From Candidula unifasciata (lineage: Eukaryota; Mollusca; Gastropoda; Stylommatophora; Geomitridae): DNA of 64,000 nt. A program made the position numbers and the translations under genes. Positions within the stretch are counted from its first letter, which is position 1. Each line of letters begins with the position of its first letter. The notes beneath the pieces are model-generated. The model worked only from the letters and a program-made list of their open reading frames with translations. It was not told the DNA's origin and did not search any database. The stretch covers positions 682,001-746,000 of the forward strand of contig CAJHNH020008565.1 in the NCBI GenBank assembly GCA_905116865.2, written 5' to 3'. Of this stretch, positions 26,701 through 42,510 are shown in pieces.

Positions 26701-29700
26701 AAGAAGGCTCTGTGACCATTAGAAAAGCAAAGCTGCATTTGGTGGATTTGGCAGGGTAAGAGATGAGAGTTATCTGCACATTTTTCTCTAAACATTTTAA
26801 TGATCATTCTGTTCCATCTTTTTTTAACACACATTTAAATATATCTCTGTATCACAGGTCAGTTTATTCAACTTTAAAATATTTTATTTAAAGTTCTTTT
26901 GTTTTTTCTCTAGACATATTTAATCCAAGATAATAAGCTCTATCTGACAACATGCAGGCTTTCTCTTCCTAACACTGTTGACAGGGCAGCAGCCATATCC
27001 CATGCTTTTTTGTGACAAAGAGGATGTATGATATCATTAGAGGCAAGGAGGATGTATGATATCATTAGAGGCAAGGAGGATGTATGATATCATTAGAGGC
27101 AAGGAGGATGTATGATATCATTAGAGGCAAGGAGGATGTATGATATCATTAGAGACAAGGAGGATGTATGATATCATTAGAGACAAGGAGGATGTATGAT
27201 ATCATTAGAGGCAAGGAGGATGTATGATATCATTAGAGACAAGGAGGATGTATGATATCATTAGAGACAAGGAGGATGTATGATATCATTAGAGGCAAGG
27301 AGGATGTATGATATCATTAGAGGCAAGGAGGATGTATGATATCATTAGAGGCAAGGAGGATGTATGATATCATTAGAGGCAAGGAGGATGTATGATATCA
27401 TTAGAGACAAGAAGGATGTATGATATCATTAGAGGCAAGGAGGATGTATGATATCATTAGAGGCAAGGAGGATGTATGATATCATTAGAGGCAAGGAGGA
27501 TGTATGATATCATTGGAGACAAGAAGGATGTATGATATCATTAGAGACAAGAAGGATGTATGATATCATTAGAAACAAGGAGGATGTATGATATCATTAG
27601 AGGCAAGGAGGATGTATGATATCATTAGAGACAAGGAGGATGTATGATATCATTAGAGACAAGAAGGATGTATGATATCATTAGAGGCAAGGAGGATGTA
27701 TGATATCATTAGAGACAAGGAGGATGTATGATATCATTAGAGGCAAGGAGGATGTATGATATCATTAGAGACAAGGAGGATGTATGATATCATTAGAGAC
27801 AAGAAGGATGTATGATATCATTAGAGACAAGGAGGATGTATGATATCATTAGAGACAAGCAGGATGTATGATATCATTAGAGACAAGGAGGATATATGAT
27901 ATCATTAGAGGCAAGGAGGATGTATGATATCATTAGAGGCAAGGAGGATGTATGATATCATTAGAGACAAGGAGGATGTATGATATCATTAGAGACAAGA
28001 AGGATGTATGATATCATTAGAGACAAGGAGGATGTATGATATCATTAGAGACAAGAAGGATGTATGATATCATTAGAGACAAGGAGGATGTATGATATCA
28101 TTAGAGGCAAAGAGGATGTATGATATCATTAGAGACAAGGAGGATGTATGATATCATTAGAGGCAAGGAGGATGTATGATATCATTAGAGGCAAGGAGGA
28201 TGTATGATATCATTAGAAAGAAATTGACTCTTACAAATTCTCAAATTACAAGCATCCAAACCTAATAACTTTTTGACTGCTCAGCCAACATCCCCCCCCC
28301 CCCTTTTTCCTCTCAGTAACACACACCTACACACAAACAGTATAATACCTACAGCACACACAGCAAACCTTTATCTATATTATTTCCTTCATTTTTTAAA
28401 TGTAAATAAATTTATATTTTCTATTTTTTTAAAAATTCGTCTTTAATGTTTTATTTCATAACTTTTACTGTCTCCATCTCCATTTTTATTTGACTTTTCA
28501 GCTTGTTTATGATTCTCTTATTTTGTCTATTGATAAAATCTCTTATTAGAACATTTGGTTGTATTTGTCCATGTATTTTCCTGTCCATTTTTCAGTTTCA
28601 CAGTCACAGTTTGGGTTGTCTTTATTTACTTCTTGATGTCAGCATACATTTCTCTCTTGTGTACTGCCTGTTGTTCCTAATGTAGATGTTCTTCCACACA
28701 TTTATGTCAAACAGCTAAGCATTCTCTCATTTGTTTCCTGTCCTCCAACTTTCTAGCTGTCACAGTGAACTCTAATTTTCCCTTTCTTCTAATGCCCTCA
28801 AAGAATGTGTATTGTTCTTTGATGCAAGTAACCAGTTCTCTTTGCAAATTGATATTCTTCTAAAAATGATCATTACACATTTGTATCTATCCTTGGTGTT
28901 CTCATCATTCTTCTTCAGACCCCGTCTCTGCAACTTCCACACGCATCCTCACTAATCTTCTGACTGTCTAAGATACCCTTCTGTACATCAGAATTGGATT
29001 TTCATCTGCTTTGATAGAGGAACCCCGACACTTGAACACATTGACTTGCTTTAGACTAGTCCCACTGACCTTGGTTTAGTCCATAGAAATCTCAAGAACT
29101 GAACATTTTTGTTGAATCTTTTGCTTTAAAATAACACATTTTGATTCCACCATGTCATAATAATCATATACAACAGCAACTGTAATGTACATACAACCTC
29201 GAACCTTGCTGTTGGCATCCTGTCCTGTGCTGGTGTATATGTTGAAAGGGAAACTGAGCACCTATGGACATGTCCGGAGTGCCATGAAGATAACCCAGAT
29301 CATAACTCATAACTAAATGTACATACAAATGTCCATCTGATGTATTTTTACTACTGTGATGTGTCATCAATTAGGTCGGAGCGGGTGTCCAAGACGGGAG
29401 TCAATGGTGCCATATTGACCGAAGCCAAGTACATTAATTTGTCCCTTCATTACTTGGAACAGGTTAGTATTTGGAGACTAGAGCTGCACTAAATGGGAAA
29501 CATTTACATAAAATCTTTGAATAAAATATCAGTTGAAAAAATTGTGTGTGCTAATAGGAAGCTCATGAAGAGTATTCTCTACAGCTTCTGAGTAAACAGT
29601 GTTTTTTTTTGTGTGTGTAAACATTCTATGTTATTGTGTTCAAATAATGATGAACCTATGGCAGGTGCAACTGTAAGCCATATCTGATCATTCAAATGGA

Positions 29701-32700
29701 GATGATAAACACTTAATAGCAGCAAATGCTAATTTTATAATATAAAGGGAAAAAGGTACTAAATATAGAATGCTAAATATATGACCCCAAATCACTACTG
29801 CTCCAACCTGTTCCAAAATTGGACACAGTATTGTTTAAAAAATAAAATTAAAGCTCTACCCCAAATGGACGTCAGGTTACTTTGTCACCTTCGTCGGTGG
29901 TCCTAATATAGTTTTATCATTGAACAGGGTTTCTGGGACTTGCACCTTGAGGATTCTCATCTGAATGGTGGCACTTTGTGTCACTGGGTACTAATCACTC
30001 GTTATGTAGTCCTAGTGGGGTTAAACATCACTCACTCACTCAGTACTACTGTACGGAGTATAAATATGGAGAGCAACTAAAACATTTACTTATCGTACTT
30101 GGTACGAAGGAAGGCATCACACATTAATTTATAACTAATTTAACTGTCCAATGGTACTAAAAGAGTTATCTCATGCAGATGCAGAATGAAGGGAACTAAA
30201 TGGTATGACATAATTACTGATGTGGAGCTTGATGAGAAAAACAATTCAAAGATATTTGATAGGTTACACGTTAGGGAAACCTGATAATGATAAAATTACA
30301 TTCTCCTTGGAACCCATGCCACCAAAGAAATTATGGATAACCAGAGAAGACAAAAAGAAAAGAGTTGGGGTGAATAAGATAGGGAGGACATAGTGAACTG
30401 CACAAGTAGTTTAAGGGTTATCATGAATCAGGTGTCGTCTCCACAGTGAAGGTTGGCTGCCATAGTTGTCCATCACTGGGTTTCTTGTGTTTGTTGTACA
30501 CTCTATCAGACCTCTTGATGTTGTCCTGCCACTTGTTTGATTGCTCTCTTGCCCTCAACCTTACCTTTCAGTACCATTTAAAAAAAAGTGTTATATATTT
30601 TAATGTGATCAAAATATTTCAGTTGTCTCCTTTTATTTATTTCAGTAATTCTCTTTTCATTCACAATATTTGATTGTTTTGAATTTAGATTGAGGGTCAT
30701 TAGGGGATAGAGAGAAGAAGATGGACAAAATAAAAAGCAAAATACAACTGAGAAAGAAGTAACTATCAAACTAAACATATATATTTATATATGTATATAT
30801 ATAAAATACAAAATGTTCACATTTATTTAACATCTTTTCATACATTCAGGTCATACTTGCCTTGTCTGAAAAGAACCGGCAGCATGTGCCATACCGTAAC
30901 TCAATGATGACCTCCGTACTTAGAGACAGCTTAGGTGGAAACTGCATGACAACCATGATTGCAACTTGTTCATTGGATAAGAGCAACATGGACGTGAGTG
31001 GTCTTCATTTTGGGTATTCATTGGTACCTGGGGTCATGAACTTTACTTTTCTTGTACTCCATTTGTAAAGCGAAATGTTAGCGAACCATACAATATTTCC
31101 CATTGAAATTAATACAGATCCAATTAATCTGTTCTCCAAACCCAGAAACATATTGTTTTTGACCTTAAAAAAATTGAATTTAATAATATAAAATATACAG
31201 TATAACTTGACCTTTGTGGCTGATAGTTGGTGGCCCAGGTAGATGGTAGAGGAGAAGGAGAAGACTACTCGTTTGAAGAAGATTCCTATTCCTTATTAAT
31301 GTCGGACAACAGAATTGGTGTTTCTGATGGGTTTTTTTCTGTTGTTTGTATCCTAGAAAATGGTTCGATTGCTGGCTCGGTGGCTGATGTTTTCAAAAGA
31401 TAACAGTCCGGAAACATTTGTCGTTTTTGTTCTCTCCAAAAATTGGACATCACATTGTCATTTAAAATTGTCACTGGTCTGCTGGTCACAATTTTGTTAG
31501 GGTGATGCTTCTCAGTTAAAACCTACACTTTACTCCACTTTCTAAAAATGTCCTTGATTTCAGCATTTGAGTGCTCCTCCTGCATAACTTTCATCATGTT
31601 TGGTTATTATTTTTGTCATGACTGTCACTAACACTTTTAATTTTCTTGGGAGCCATAATTAGGGGTTAATGCCATGTAACGAAAATTTTTTTTAATGTAT
31701 CTCAAACAATGCAATGACAAATAATGTTCTCAGCGTGCAAACATGAGTACAGCTGATGCTGTTCACAAACCAAAAACATTGCACCAAAGCAACATTTTTG
31801 CATTTGTGTGTCTATGCATTGTTCCTGGGTTGAGTCAAAATTTATTTAGAAATTGAGTTCGGGGGCTAATTCGTTCATGACTAGAGGCATTCATGGCCTG
31901 AGTTTCCACTTAGTTTTAAATTATTTTTGGGTATTATATGTGGTTGAACTGCTCCATTTTGGACAGCTGCTCTTTCTCCTAGTGATTAACTTTCTCTGTG
32001 TTAATTTCTTCCCATCATTCCCAGACAGATGTTATATTATCTTTTCTCCGAGGGATTAACTGAACTTCCTCTCTATTAATTCTTTCCTTTCATTCCAGGA
32101 TAAATGTTATATTATTATTTCTCCAAAGGTTTAACTTTACTTTCCCCTCTGTTAATTTCTTGCTTTCATTCCTAGACAGATGTGATACTATCCTTTCTCT
32201 GAGGAATTTACTTCCTCTGGTTTGCTCCTTCATTCATTGATACTAAGGAATATTCTGAGAAAAGGTTCTGAGTACACATGGATGAAATGGTTTAATGTGC
32301 CATGAGGGTGACCATGTTATGAATTTATCTGAAACTGGCTTAAAGATCTGTGCTTCAAGGCAAGATGATTAACTTTATTAGCGCAGCTAGAACGTCTCAC
32401 AAAGCTTGAACTCTGTAGCTCCATGGTTAACCCCGAGGAATATCTAAAGCACCTGCATTCACAAACTGAAGGAAATGGTCTGAAATAAAACTCAGTCTTC
32501 AGACAAATGGCTCAACTATTTTGTCATGGAAGGAAATGAGTTTTACTTGCCAGATGCTGTTGAAGTTGACTATGTACCATTCTTTCCATAATTTTGGCAG
32601 TACATCTTAGAATTTCGGGTGATAATTAATTATGCCTGGTTTGTCTTTGGACAGTGCCCAGTATGCCTGTATGACAGGTTTGGTATTGGCTGCAACAGCC

Positions 32701-32773
32701 CAATGTATAGACATAGTGGGTATGATTAAATTTACCCAAGAAAAATTTGTTCAAATATTTATTTGAGAAAACC

Positions 32774-32804
<31 letters not shown>

Positions 32805-35800
32805 AAAAAAAACATTAGTGTATATATATATATATACACACACAGTGATTTTTTAAAAAAATATTTTGATTCACCGTAACATAATATATTTCATAATCAC
32901 TATACCTCACATTACTGTTTGTGGCAAAAAGACCAAAACCATTTTTAAATGGTCAAAAGAAACCAAATCAGTTAATTCTTTGCTCTGTTTGTTTTAAGGA
33001 TTCCTTCCCTTTATGTAGGCATACACCTTTTCCCAATATAAACCTTCAGTAACTAGAACAAAGTGAAAAAAGTTTTTCGTGTAGTGATGTGAAATCATCA
33101 GAGACACAGAGAACTTCACACCTGTTTTCTCTGTGGTCTACAGGTTCGACTCCCAAGATATCTATAAAAAAATTGACTAGGATTCTAAATTTCTTTTTCT
33201 GAATCTTCAATTTTTATAGTTTGTAAGTCAGAATTTCAAAGAATTTTAAGGGTGAATTATTTTTAAACATAATTTGTAAAAAAAGTAATTTCTTTAAGAT
33301 TCTTATCCGGCAAAAGGGTTAGGATTCTTTATGGTTTCATTTTTATCATTGTCATATTTTCAGTACACTTTTCTATATTATTTTGTTTTCTAAATTGTTT
33401 TAAAATGTGTTTCTTATATTTCTTTGAAATATCTATTTTTCAGGAGTCAATATCAACGTGTCGATTTGCTCAGAGGGTTGCTATGATTAAAAATGAGGTC
33501 ACTCTCAATGAGGAACTTGATCCTCGTCTACTGATTGCTAAGCTCAAGAGAGAAAATGCGGAGCTGCGTGAACAGCTGGCCATGGCCACAGGGGAGCAGT
33601 TGTCAGAGGAGCTTTCACCAGAGAATATTGAAAGGTATTGGAGATAGGGAAGGGTGATTTTGCTAAAGCTATATTGATAAAAACCTTTGTCAGAATTTAT
33701 ACATGTTATCTTTATATATATATTTTTGCTGAGCTTCCTCATTGCTTTTCTTGTGTTTGTTAATTTGTAAAATGGAAACACTTTTCTTTATTTTACCTCA
33801 GATAGAGGAAAAGCTTTGTTTATTCTACCTTAGAGGACATCTTATTGTTTATTTTATCCTGGATAGAGGAAAACCTATTGTTTATTTATTGCAGATACAT
33901 GAAAAACTCTTACCTCAGATAGATGCAAAACAAAATTTTTTTTTACCTCAGTTGGATGAAAACTACTTTAAAAATTTTTTTTTAAATTTGTTTTTAAAAT
34001 ACATACTGATTAAAACCCATTGCCTCACCAAGGCTGCCAGATGTATGAGACAGGTAATCTAGTAAGAAACTCAGCCACTCCACTACTCTCTACAGTTATA
34101 AATGCTTGTTAAATTAAACTGGCTGTATTATTGAAACTTGTAAATGTACATCCAATATATTGCTAATCAACAGATGTGAAAATTCTGTCAAATTTTATCT
34201 GCAAGATTCTGATCCGGAGGGAACTTTAAATATGGGGCATGATCTGAGGAAAATACAAAGATGTTTCAGAATATTGAAGGTAATAAGTTCCACTTCAGAG
34301 TTTATATTATTCACTGGCATTTGTGCATGGTCCAAGCTTAGTAGAACATTGTGGTAGCAAATGTGTAAGTGTAAAGTTGATTTCATGATCTGTCTGTACT
34401 TTCTGGCCTAAGCTGGGTAGAAAATGATGGTAGCAAATGTGTGACATTAATAAACTACACACATGTACAATTGCTGCCTGCACAGAATAGAAAGAATGAA
34501 ACGGTATGACTGAATGGCTGTTTTGTAGCTTTGAGACAGAATTATAAAAACTGAGGTGCTGATTAGGATCATGAATATTTCATAATATTATAACTAAAAT
34601 GTGCTTGCACTCAAAACCACAAGGTCAAAGAAATAAAGTTAGACTGAACAACACAAAGAACAGAGAAGGAGAGATGAAGATGAATATAAGGGGAAAGTGT
34701 ATATTTCTGAATGCAACCTGAAAACTTCATGTTATGGCAGGGAAGACCAGGCCCTTAGCCGTATCTGGTAGCTGGTTTGGAAGAGAAGCTCTGACAGGCT
34801 GACAGATAGAGCACTTTTTTTGATCTGGCAGTTTCTGCAGCCTGTTTTGTTATAGGCTTACTGGTGTTACCTTTCCTTTGGAGTAAACAAGGCAGGTCAA
34901 GAGAGAGATCGGGATTCATGGGCAACATATGGTCTTCACAATACTGCAGAGGCTTTGTGCTGTGGAGAGAAGGAACTTCATCCTTGTCCTTAACTGGTCT
35001 CGGAAACAAATCGAGAGGCAGCAGTTAGAGGTTATAGGTCCTTGTGAATTGGCATAGACCAGAGTGCCATGGGTTGCCTCTGATGAGGGGGGGGGGGATC
35101 TTTCAATGTCACTAATCAGCTACCACTCACCTCTAGCTGGGCAGCCCCCAGCCAATAAGGTGTTGAGCCGTCACAGCCTGTGTGCTTCAGTGGTACTTAG
35201 AACTAGGACAAAATCAGGATTGTAGACTGTAAAAACCAGTGTGCCAGGCAATAAAAAGAAATATAACTTCAGGCTTCGACTTTTCTCTTGGAATGTGAGG
35301 ACCATGTATCCTGAGTTTTTCCACTGACCTGGAAAACTGGAAAACATTAGTAATGTGAGAAAAATGGCTATCATTGATGCTGAACTCAGTAAACTTGACA
35401 TAGATATTGCTGACCTACAGGAAACACATCTACCAGAGGATGGGTCCATAAAAGAAAATAATTATACAATCTTCTGGAAAGGTAGAGGTCAGGAAGAAAT
35501 TCAGAAGTATGATGTGAGATTTGCAGTAAAGAATTCACTATTGGGATAATCTGAGAGTCCAGCTGGAGGAAATAAAAGAATATTATCTCTGCGATTGTCT
35601 ACCTCAAGCCCTTGTTACTGCATATGCGCCCATTCTAAAATCAGTGGAAAATGCAAGGGACTTTTTATGAGGAATTGGATAATGCAGTGAAAGCAATTTC
35701 TAAATTTGATGGCATCTACATTTTGGTGATTTTAATGCTCGTGAAAGCTAAAACTTAAACTTCTGGCCAGATTGCCTTGGAAAACATAATGTTGGTCACA

Positions 35801-38800
35801 TAAATAAAAATGGGCAAAGACTGTTGGAATTCTGCACTAGAAGTGACCTGTGCATTGCAAACTCCTTTTTCAAAACTAAAGACCGCCATAAGTTATCATG
35901 GAAACATCCAAGATCTGACCAATGGCACCAGTTGGACCTTATTCTCCCAAAAAGGCAGCACTTGAACTGTGTATCACTAATTCGCAACTACCACAGTACT
36001 CACTGTGATACTGACCCTTCCCTAGTTGCTACAAAAGTTCAGAATAAAACCAAAGAGAATTTTCCCTTCAAGAAACAAATACATCCCCAGGTTAAATATT
36101 TCTAAAATTAACCCCTGAAAAGTGTTTTTAAGTTCCAAGAACAGCTCGAAGATGATGTCTAGGATAACTCTACACAATCTTAAAATGGGATGCAATTAGG
36201 GAGACTGTCTAAAAAACAGCTGCAAAAGTTTATGGGATTAGAGAATGTAGAAATAAGGATTGGTTTGAAGCAAATTGCCAGACACTCCAACCCTTAATTG
36301 AGAAAAGCGTTAATGCATCTCAGAAACAAGGAAAGAACAACAAGGAACACTCAGTGAATTGAGAGAAGCTATAAATCATTTGCAAAAGGTAGCTAGACGG
36401 TGTGCCAACGGCTACTGGATCCAGTTTTGTGAAAGCATTCAGAATGCTGGCAGTAGTGGTAATGTTAGAGGCATGTATTAGGGGATAAAAAAGATCATCG
36501 GGCCGACTATTAAAAAAATTGAACCACTAAACAGTTTAAATGGAGAGATTATTACTGACAAGAAGAAGCAGCTAGACAGATTGCTGGAACATTATCTGGA
36601 GCTGTATTCAGTTGAGACTAAACTAACAGATGTTGCTCTTAATGCCATGAAGACGCTACAAACTCTTAAATATCTGGACACATTTCCAACAGTTGAAGAA
36701 GTTAGAAATGCTGTTGATGAACTTGCTTCAGTGAAGGCTCTAGGCAGAGATAGAGGTCCTATTAAGATCATCGGGACATTCTAACCCCACACATTCATCA
36801 GCTAATAACACTGCTGGTGTGAAGGACAGGTTCCGCTTCAAGGACTCAAGCATCATAACTACGAATATGAATGTTGGTGGAAATTATGTTTCCAGAGACA
36901 GATGCATAGTGTGGTGTTTGTTGTATATGCTACCTTGAGTGTAGTTCCTTAACTCTTCTAGTTCCAGAAGATATTCATCAACGATGACCAGTGGGTGAAA
37001 ATAACCCGAATAAATGAATGTATATTACCCTTAAAGTGGTTATATACCCAGTCTTGGTATGAGAGCTGGTCTCTTATTTGGGAGAGTTGGGTTAAAATTC
37101 TCTGTGAGGTGATAGGATTTTTCTGTTAGTTCATAGTGACTGCACCAGCTCTATGAATGTAAATTTTCATGCTGCAAATGATGCTGTAGACCACTTTTAA
37201 ATGGTAGAATACAGGCAGTAAAAGACAGTTGTGTACACAGACTAGGTGGCAACTTCTTATGTATACTCTGACCAAATGTAATAGGTAAGAAAACATGTTT
37301 TGTGATGTTTGGGACTTATGGGAATGAACATGCCACATATGATACTTAGCTTAGTACCTAAAGTTTTTTATTTCTAAGAAATTAAAGTTTCATTCATGTC
37401 TGTATTACGAATATTGTTTATTTAATGAATGTTAGAGGTATGTACTGGAGAAGCCTCAAGCACAGCCACAGCAGGTAGAAGCATTTTCTAGAGAACCAAG
37501 CTCTCTGGATGTTGGCCCCTACAGGGATACAGAAACCAGAAAATTGAAAGAACTTCTAGAACAAAGAGACAATGAAATTAGTATCCTTGATTTGTAACAG
37601 TTGTTATTGTACACAAGCGTATGCTAGTTTCTGTCTCTCTATCTCTATCTGTCGATTCGTCTTCTCTCTCTTTCTTTTTTTTTTTAACTATCTGTACTTC
37701 TGTGGTTGATGCTGGCTTTCTTTCTCTCTCCTTCCATCAGCTTTTCTCCTTTTATACATTCAGTCCATACTTCTGTGCCTAACTCTCTCTTTCTCACTCT
37801 GTCTTTTTCTCCTTCAGTTTGCATCCTTGTGTTGTTTTCTAGCATTTTCAGATTTGATTTGATTCAAGAACCGACATCACAGCACTCAGGGCATTCCCAT
37901 AAGTGCTCCGTCCCCATCTTCAGCAGCCAGTGAAGAGTTCTGATACTAATGGTGCCAGTAGCATTCTGATTAAATGTCCGTCTTGCCTTTCCTCTGAGCC
38001 GCGAGCATCTGCCAGAACCTCTCGTCACTCCCCCCTGCATCAGTCTCACCAGACTGTGGTGATCCATCTGCTCCTCCGAACTGTACACGCTCTCCCACAA
38101 GGCACTAACCACGTCTGCCTTATCATGTATCAGCATTCCACCAAGTTGTGCAGAGCCAGCCAGTCTGTCCGCCTGTTCATTTCCCAACAAACCGGTGTAA
38201 CCTGTGAAAAAATCCAGACAATACTCCTCACCCGTGTCCTCCGCAGCGAAGCATGCCACTCTGCACAAAGCATACCTGTTCTGATCTTCCTCAGCATGCT
38301 TTCTGAGTCAGTTACAATCACGGTGTGTGTGTGTCATGTTCTCTAGCCAGCGGAAAGCTGCAGTGACCGCCTCCACCTCCATTCTTGAGCTAGATGTTGT
38401 GGTATCATATGCTAGGCTCTCCTGCACCAAATGTCGACCATTAACTTTTGCTAAGAAGCCCCAAGCACTTCTTTTGCCTCTTGACACTGAACCGTCTGTG
38501 TAAATGATCAAATCCTCTGAGCGAGCATTATCTTGAATTAATTGCTGAATTTCCACCTCTGTGGCACCTGCTGGCCAGTCTCTGCATTCCCGGCTCAACG
38601 TGATTATGACTACACAAGTCTGACTGCTCAGGTGGCACTTTGACCCACTCCTCTCCTCGCCTAATGTTCTCAAGGTTGCAAACCTGTCTGATTGTGTCTT
38701 CTGCCTGAGCCATCCATGACCTTCCTCTTATCAGCTGCTGACCCTTAACTGCACCCAGAGCTTCATGCAAAGGGTGGTCTGTGTCTGCAGCTACCCTGAG

Positions 38801-41800
38801 ATATGACTTCGCCTGCAGCACCTTGTGCCTACCTGCAATCGTCGGCAAACCAAGGATGTATTGCATACATTGCCTGTGTCTTCTGCCCGAGCCATCCATG
38901 GCATTTTCTCTGACCTCTTAAATCTTCTTTGCATCACCCTTTTCTAGTCTTTCTCTTTCTGTTTCTTTTTGAATTTCTTTTAAGGGTTTCAGTATGACCA
39001 AAGATGTTCTCTCCATAATCATGTTAGGTTAGTCAGTATGAAGACTATTTGTCTGAATATCCTATTCCTTATTCTGTTCAGTTTCCATAACTTCAGCATC
39101 AATCTGAACCTTAAAATATTTGCATGCCTGTATAATGTAGTTGTGCTCTTAGATGTTCTCATTTTTCCCCAAGATTTTTGCCTACACTGGTTTTTTTTCT
39201 CTCTGAATGTTTCCTGCCACTCTTTGACTACCTATTAACTATTTGAAAAGTCATGTGTCAGAGCCCTTATTGTACACAAGATATCCTTGTGAATATGCTG
39301 AAGCTTGAAAGAAAAAGAGCTTCTGATGGTCAGCGAAGTGCTTTGACGATGGCCTCCCGAACGTCTGTGCATTCAGTGCATAATGTTAACAGTGAACCAC
39401 TGAATGGACACCATCATCAGGGAGAGGCGGCCAATACAAGCATGGACAATGGGAAAGGAGATTTGATCAACCGAGCTACAAGTGAGGAAAACATAAAGCG
39501 CCAAGACACTTTCTATGTGTCTAGGAGTACTTCGACTACCATAGATGATGGAGACTCAATGAAAGCAAAGATCTGTAAGGAAATATCAGCTTAATTCTCA
39601 TGAGTGAACTATAGTAGATAAAAATAAAAAACAGGTTCTTTATAAATATTTATGTGTGTGCATGCGGGGGAGGGGGGGGGGCGGGGGTTTGACACCAAAC
39701 TAGATGATTTTTAAACCACCTAGGATGATTTTAGTGCTATTGCTGTATTTATTGAGGATTCTTTGAATGTAAAACATATTTACCACAAAATGTATTAACA
39801 GTGGTAATGGACAGATTTGGTGTAACAAAGAGGCAGGGAAAAGACACAGTTTAGTAAGAAGTAGGGGAAAGTCTTAGTGTAACAGTGAGGCAGGGGAAAG
39901 ACTGTTTAATAGAGAAGCGATGGAAATACTTGGTGCAACAGAGAAGCAGGGGAAAGACTTGGTATAACAGAGAGGAAGGGAAAGTCTATATGTAGCAGAG
40001 AAGTGGGAGAAAAACTTGGTGTAACAGAGAAGCAGGGATAAGACTCGGTATAACAGAGAGGGAGGGGAAAGACTCAGTGTAACTGAGAGGCAGAGGAAAT
40101 ACTTGGTGTAACAGAGAGATGGGAGAAAGTGTAACAGAGAGGGAGGGAAAAATGCAATATAATAGAAAGGCAGGGGAAAACTGTAACAGAGACAAGGGAA
40201 AGACTTGGTGTAACAGAGAGGCAGGGAAAAGATTGGTGCAAGAGAGAGGCAGGGCAAAGACTTGGTGTAACAGAAAGGCAGAAGAAAGACTGTGTAACAG
40301 AGAGGAAGGGTAAGATTTGGTGTAACAGAGAGGCAGGAGAAAGACTTGGTGTAATAGAGAGGTGGGAGAAAGACTTGGTGTAATAGAGAGGCAGGAGAAA
40401 GATTTGGTGTAATAGAGAGGCAGTGGATAGATTTGGTGTAATAGAGAGGCAGTGGATAGATTTGGTGTAAAGGGAGGCAGCGGAAACACGTGGTGTAACA
40501 GTGAGGCAGGAGAAAGACTCGGTATAACATGTGGAGAGAGAAGACTCAGTATAATAGAGAGGCAGGGGGAAAATGTTGTACAGTATTATATGTTGTGAAC
40601 TTGGGAAGACTAATTCAGAAAACATGCTTGAAATAGATGTAACAGTCGAAAGACCAGATATCACAGCTATGCCTTGAGCAGGCACAACAAAATTATGTCA
40701 TTTAGACAAACAGTGCCAAAGAAGAAGATGATATGCTGTGACATTTTTTTTTTTTTTTTTTTTTTGAGTTTGCTAATATAAAGTTTTTTTTTTTTTACAT
40801 TTTCACATAATTAATACAGTGGGTGACATGTCATTGGGCAGACAAGAAGCTTTCGACATTTTCATGAGAGACTATCGTGATAGGGACAAGATTGAGGCAA
40901 ACAAGCAATTTCTTAAGAAAAGGTACACAGAAGCAAAGGCTCTCGGTGAACAACTGAACAATTCCAAGCAAAAAATGAGTAAGATAGTAACAGTTTATTC
41001 TTAATTAAGCATAATCTCTTTTGTATATTCACTTAGTTTGTTACAGAATGTTTGACACACATTTCTTGGAGCATCTTACCTTTACTTTAAATGTTTATGG
41101 CATATGAAAGTTGTAACTAAAGCTGTTGCTAGTAAACCACAAACATTCATAAATTGTTCCCTGTGCATAATAGAAGAAAACAAAAGGTAGACAGAATCAC
41201 TGAGTAGGGCTTATGGAGAGAACAAAAATGTGAGAAAATCCAGAGGTGAGGAAAAGACATCGGCACTGGATAGGTTGCATAATGAGAAATTCACGCTGAG
41301 AGTTCAGGGACAGTCTAGAAAGTGCGGCAGAATCAATAATGTAATCATCTGTACTGATAGCTTCATGTTGAGAGTCAGAAAGAGTGCATAGCAGTTCATA
41401 GCAAAAGTGAATGGATGACCCTAAGTGCAACAGCGCCAGGCATATGATATCACATCTAGTTTGAGAATGGAGATGGAGGCAGTCACTTCTTCTGGCTTGG
41501 GAATCGGCTGTACACACATTTTGAGATTGTAACTGAGTCACAAAGCATGCTGAGAACAGTGGACAGGTATGCTCCGTGCAGAATGGCAAGCATTGCTTTA
41601 CAGGTCACCAGTTGTTGGCATCCTTTAGATATTATTTCAAGGGTTTACAGGTATGTTGGGAAATTAGCAGGCCGACAGATGGGCTGGTTCTGCACCACTT
41701 GATGGTAAACTGAGGCATGACAAGCTAGATGTTTTCAGTGCCCTTTACGAGTGAGTGAAAGTGCAAAGGCAGAGATATGTCTCTGAAGAGAATGGTGCAG

Positions 41801-42465
41801 ATGGAAGTGGCCAATAGGGATCTGGCAGACATTCAACACTCATGGGAAATGCTACACAGACCTACAAACTGCTACTGGTACCATTGGAATTGAAACTCTC
41901 TGCTGAAGATGAGTACAGGGCACTTATGAGAATGTCCTGAGTGCTGTGATGTCCGATCTTAACTCAGCTCATAGAAAATCCTTTCTGTCAAACTTGCAAG
42001 ATAAAAGAAAGAGTAAGACCTGGGGAACACATAGAGAAGAGCATTTAAAAACAGATTCAAATAAGGGGCGGATTACAAGAGAGCTGCAGAAGATGGTAAC
42101 AGTCAACTTGGTATGAATTGGTTGACGATGTGTAACACAACCCTTGATCTGTTAACCCTACCAGACCGCTGGCCCAGTTTACCGGGAATTTCTCAACCTG
42201 TCTCTATACCGCTGGCCCTAATTTTAGGCTTTTTGCGTAGTACGGGAAAACGATGCGTCACGGACTAAAAATAGCCACCCATTCATTATCAATCCTCTTT
42301 GTTAGACATTGCAAATGTCTGCCCGCACGTGTTTGGATTATATTTGTGTTGTTTTACGTGGAAAAATTCTGAAAATTCACAATGAAACGAGCGGCTGATG
42401 AACCAAGTTCTAGGCTTTTCACAGTCCAACAGGTGATCGTTACTTTGGTTTATTCAGACTCTGTG

Positions 42466-42510
<45 letters not shown>

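Noticed and set aside
39874..40685. Minus ORFs of 167-218 codons with repeated LCYTKSF-like text
   Set aside because: They come from the 29-bp minisatellite in intron 14; the 29-bp period rotates frames and there is no domain.
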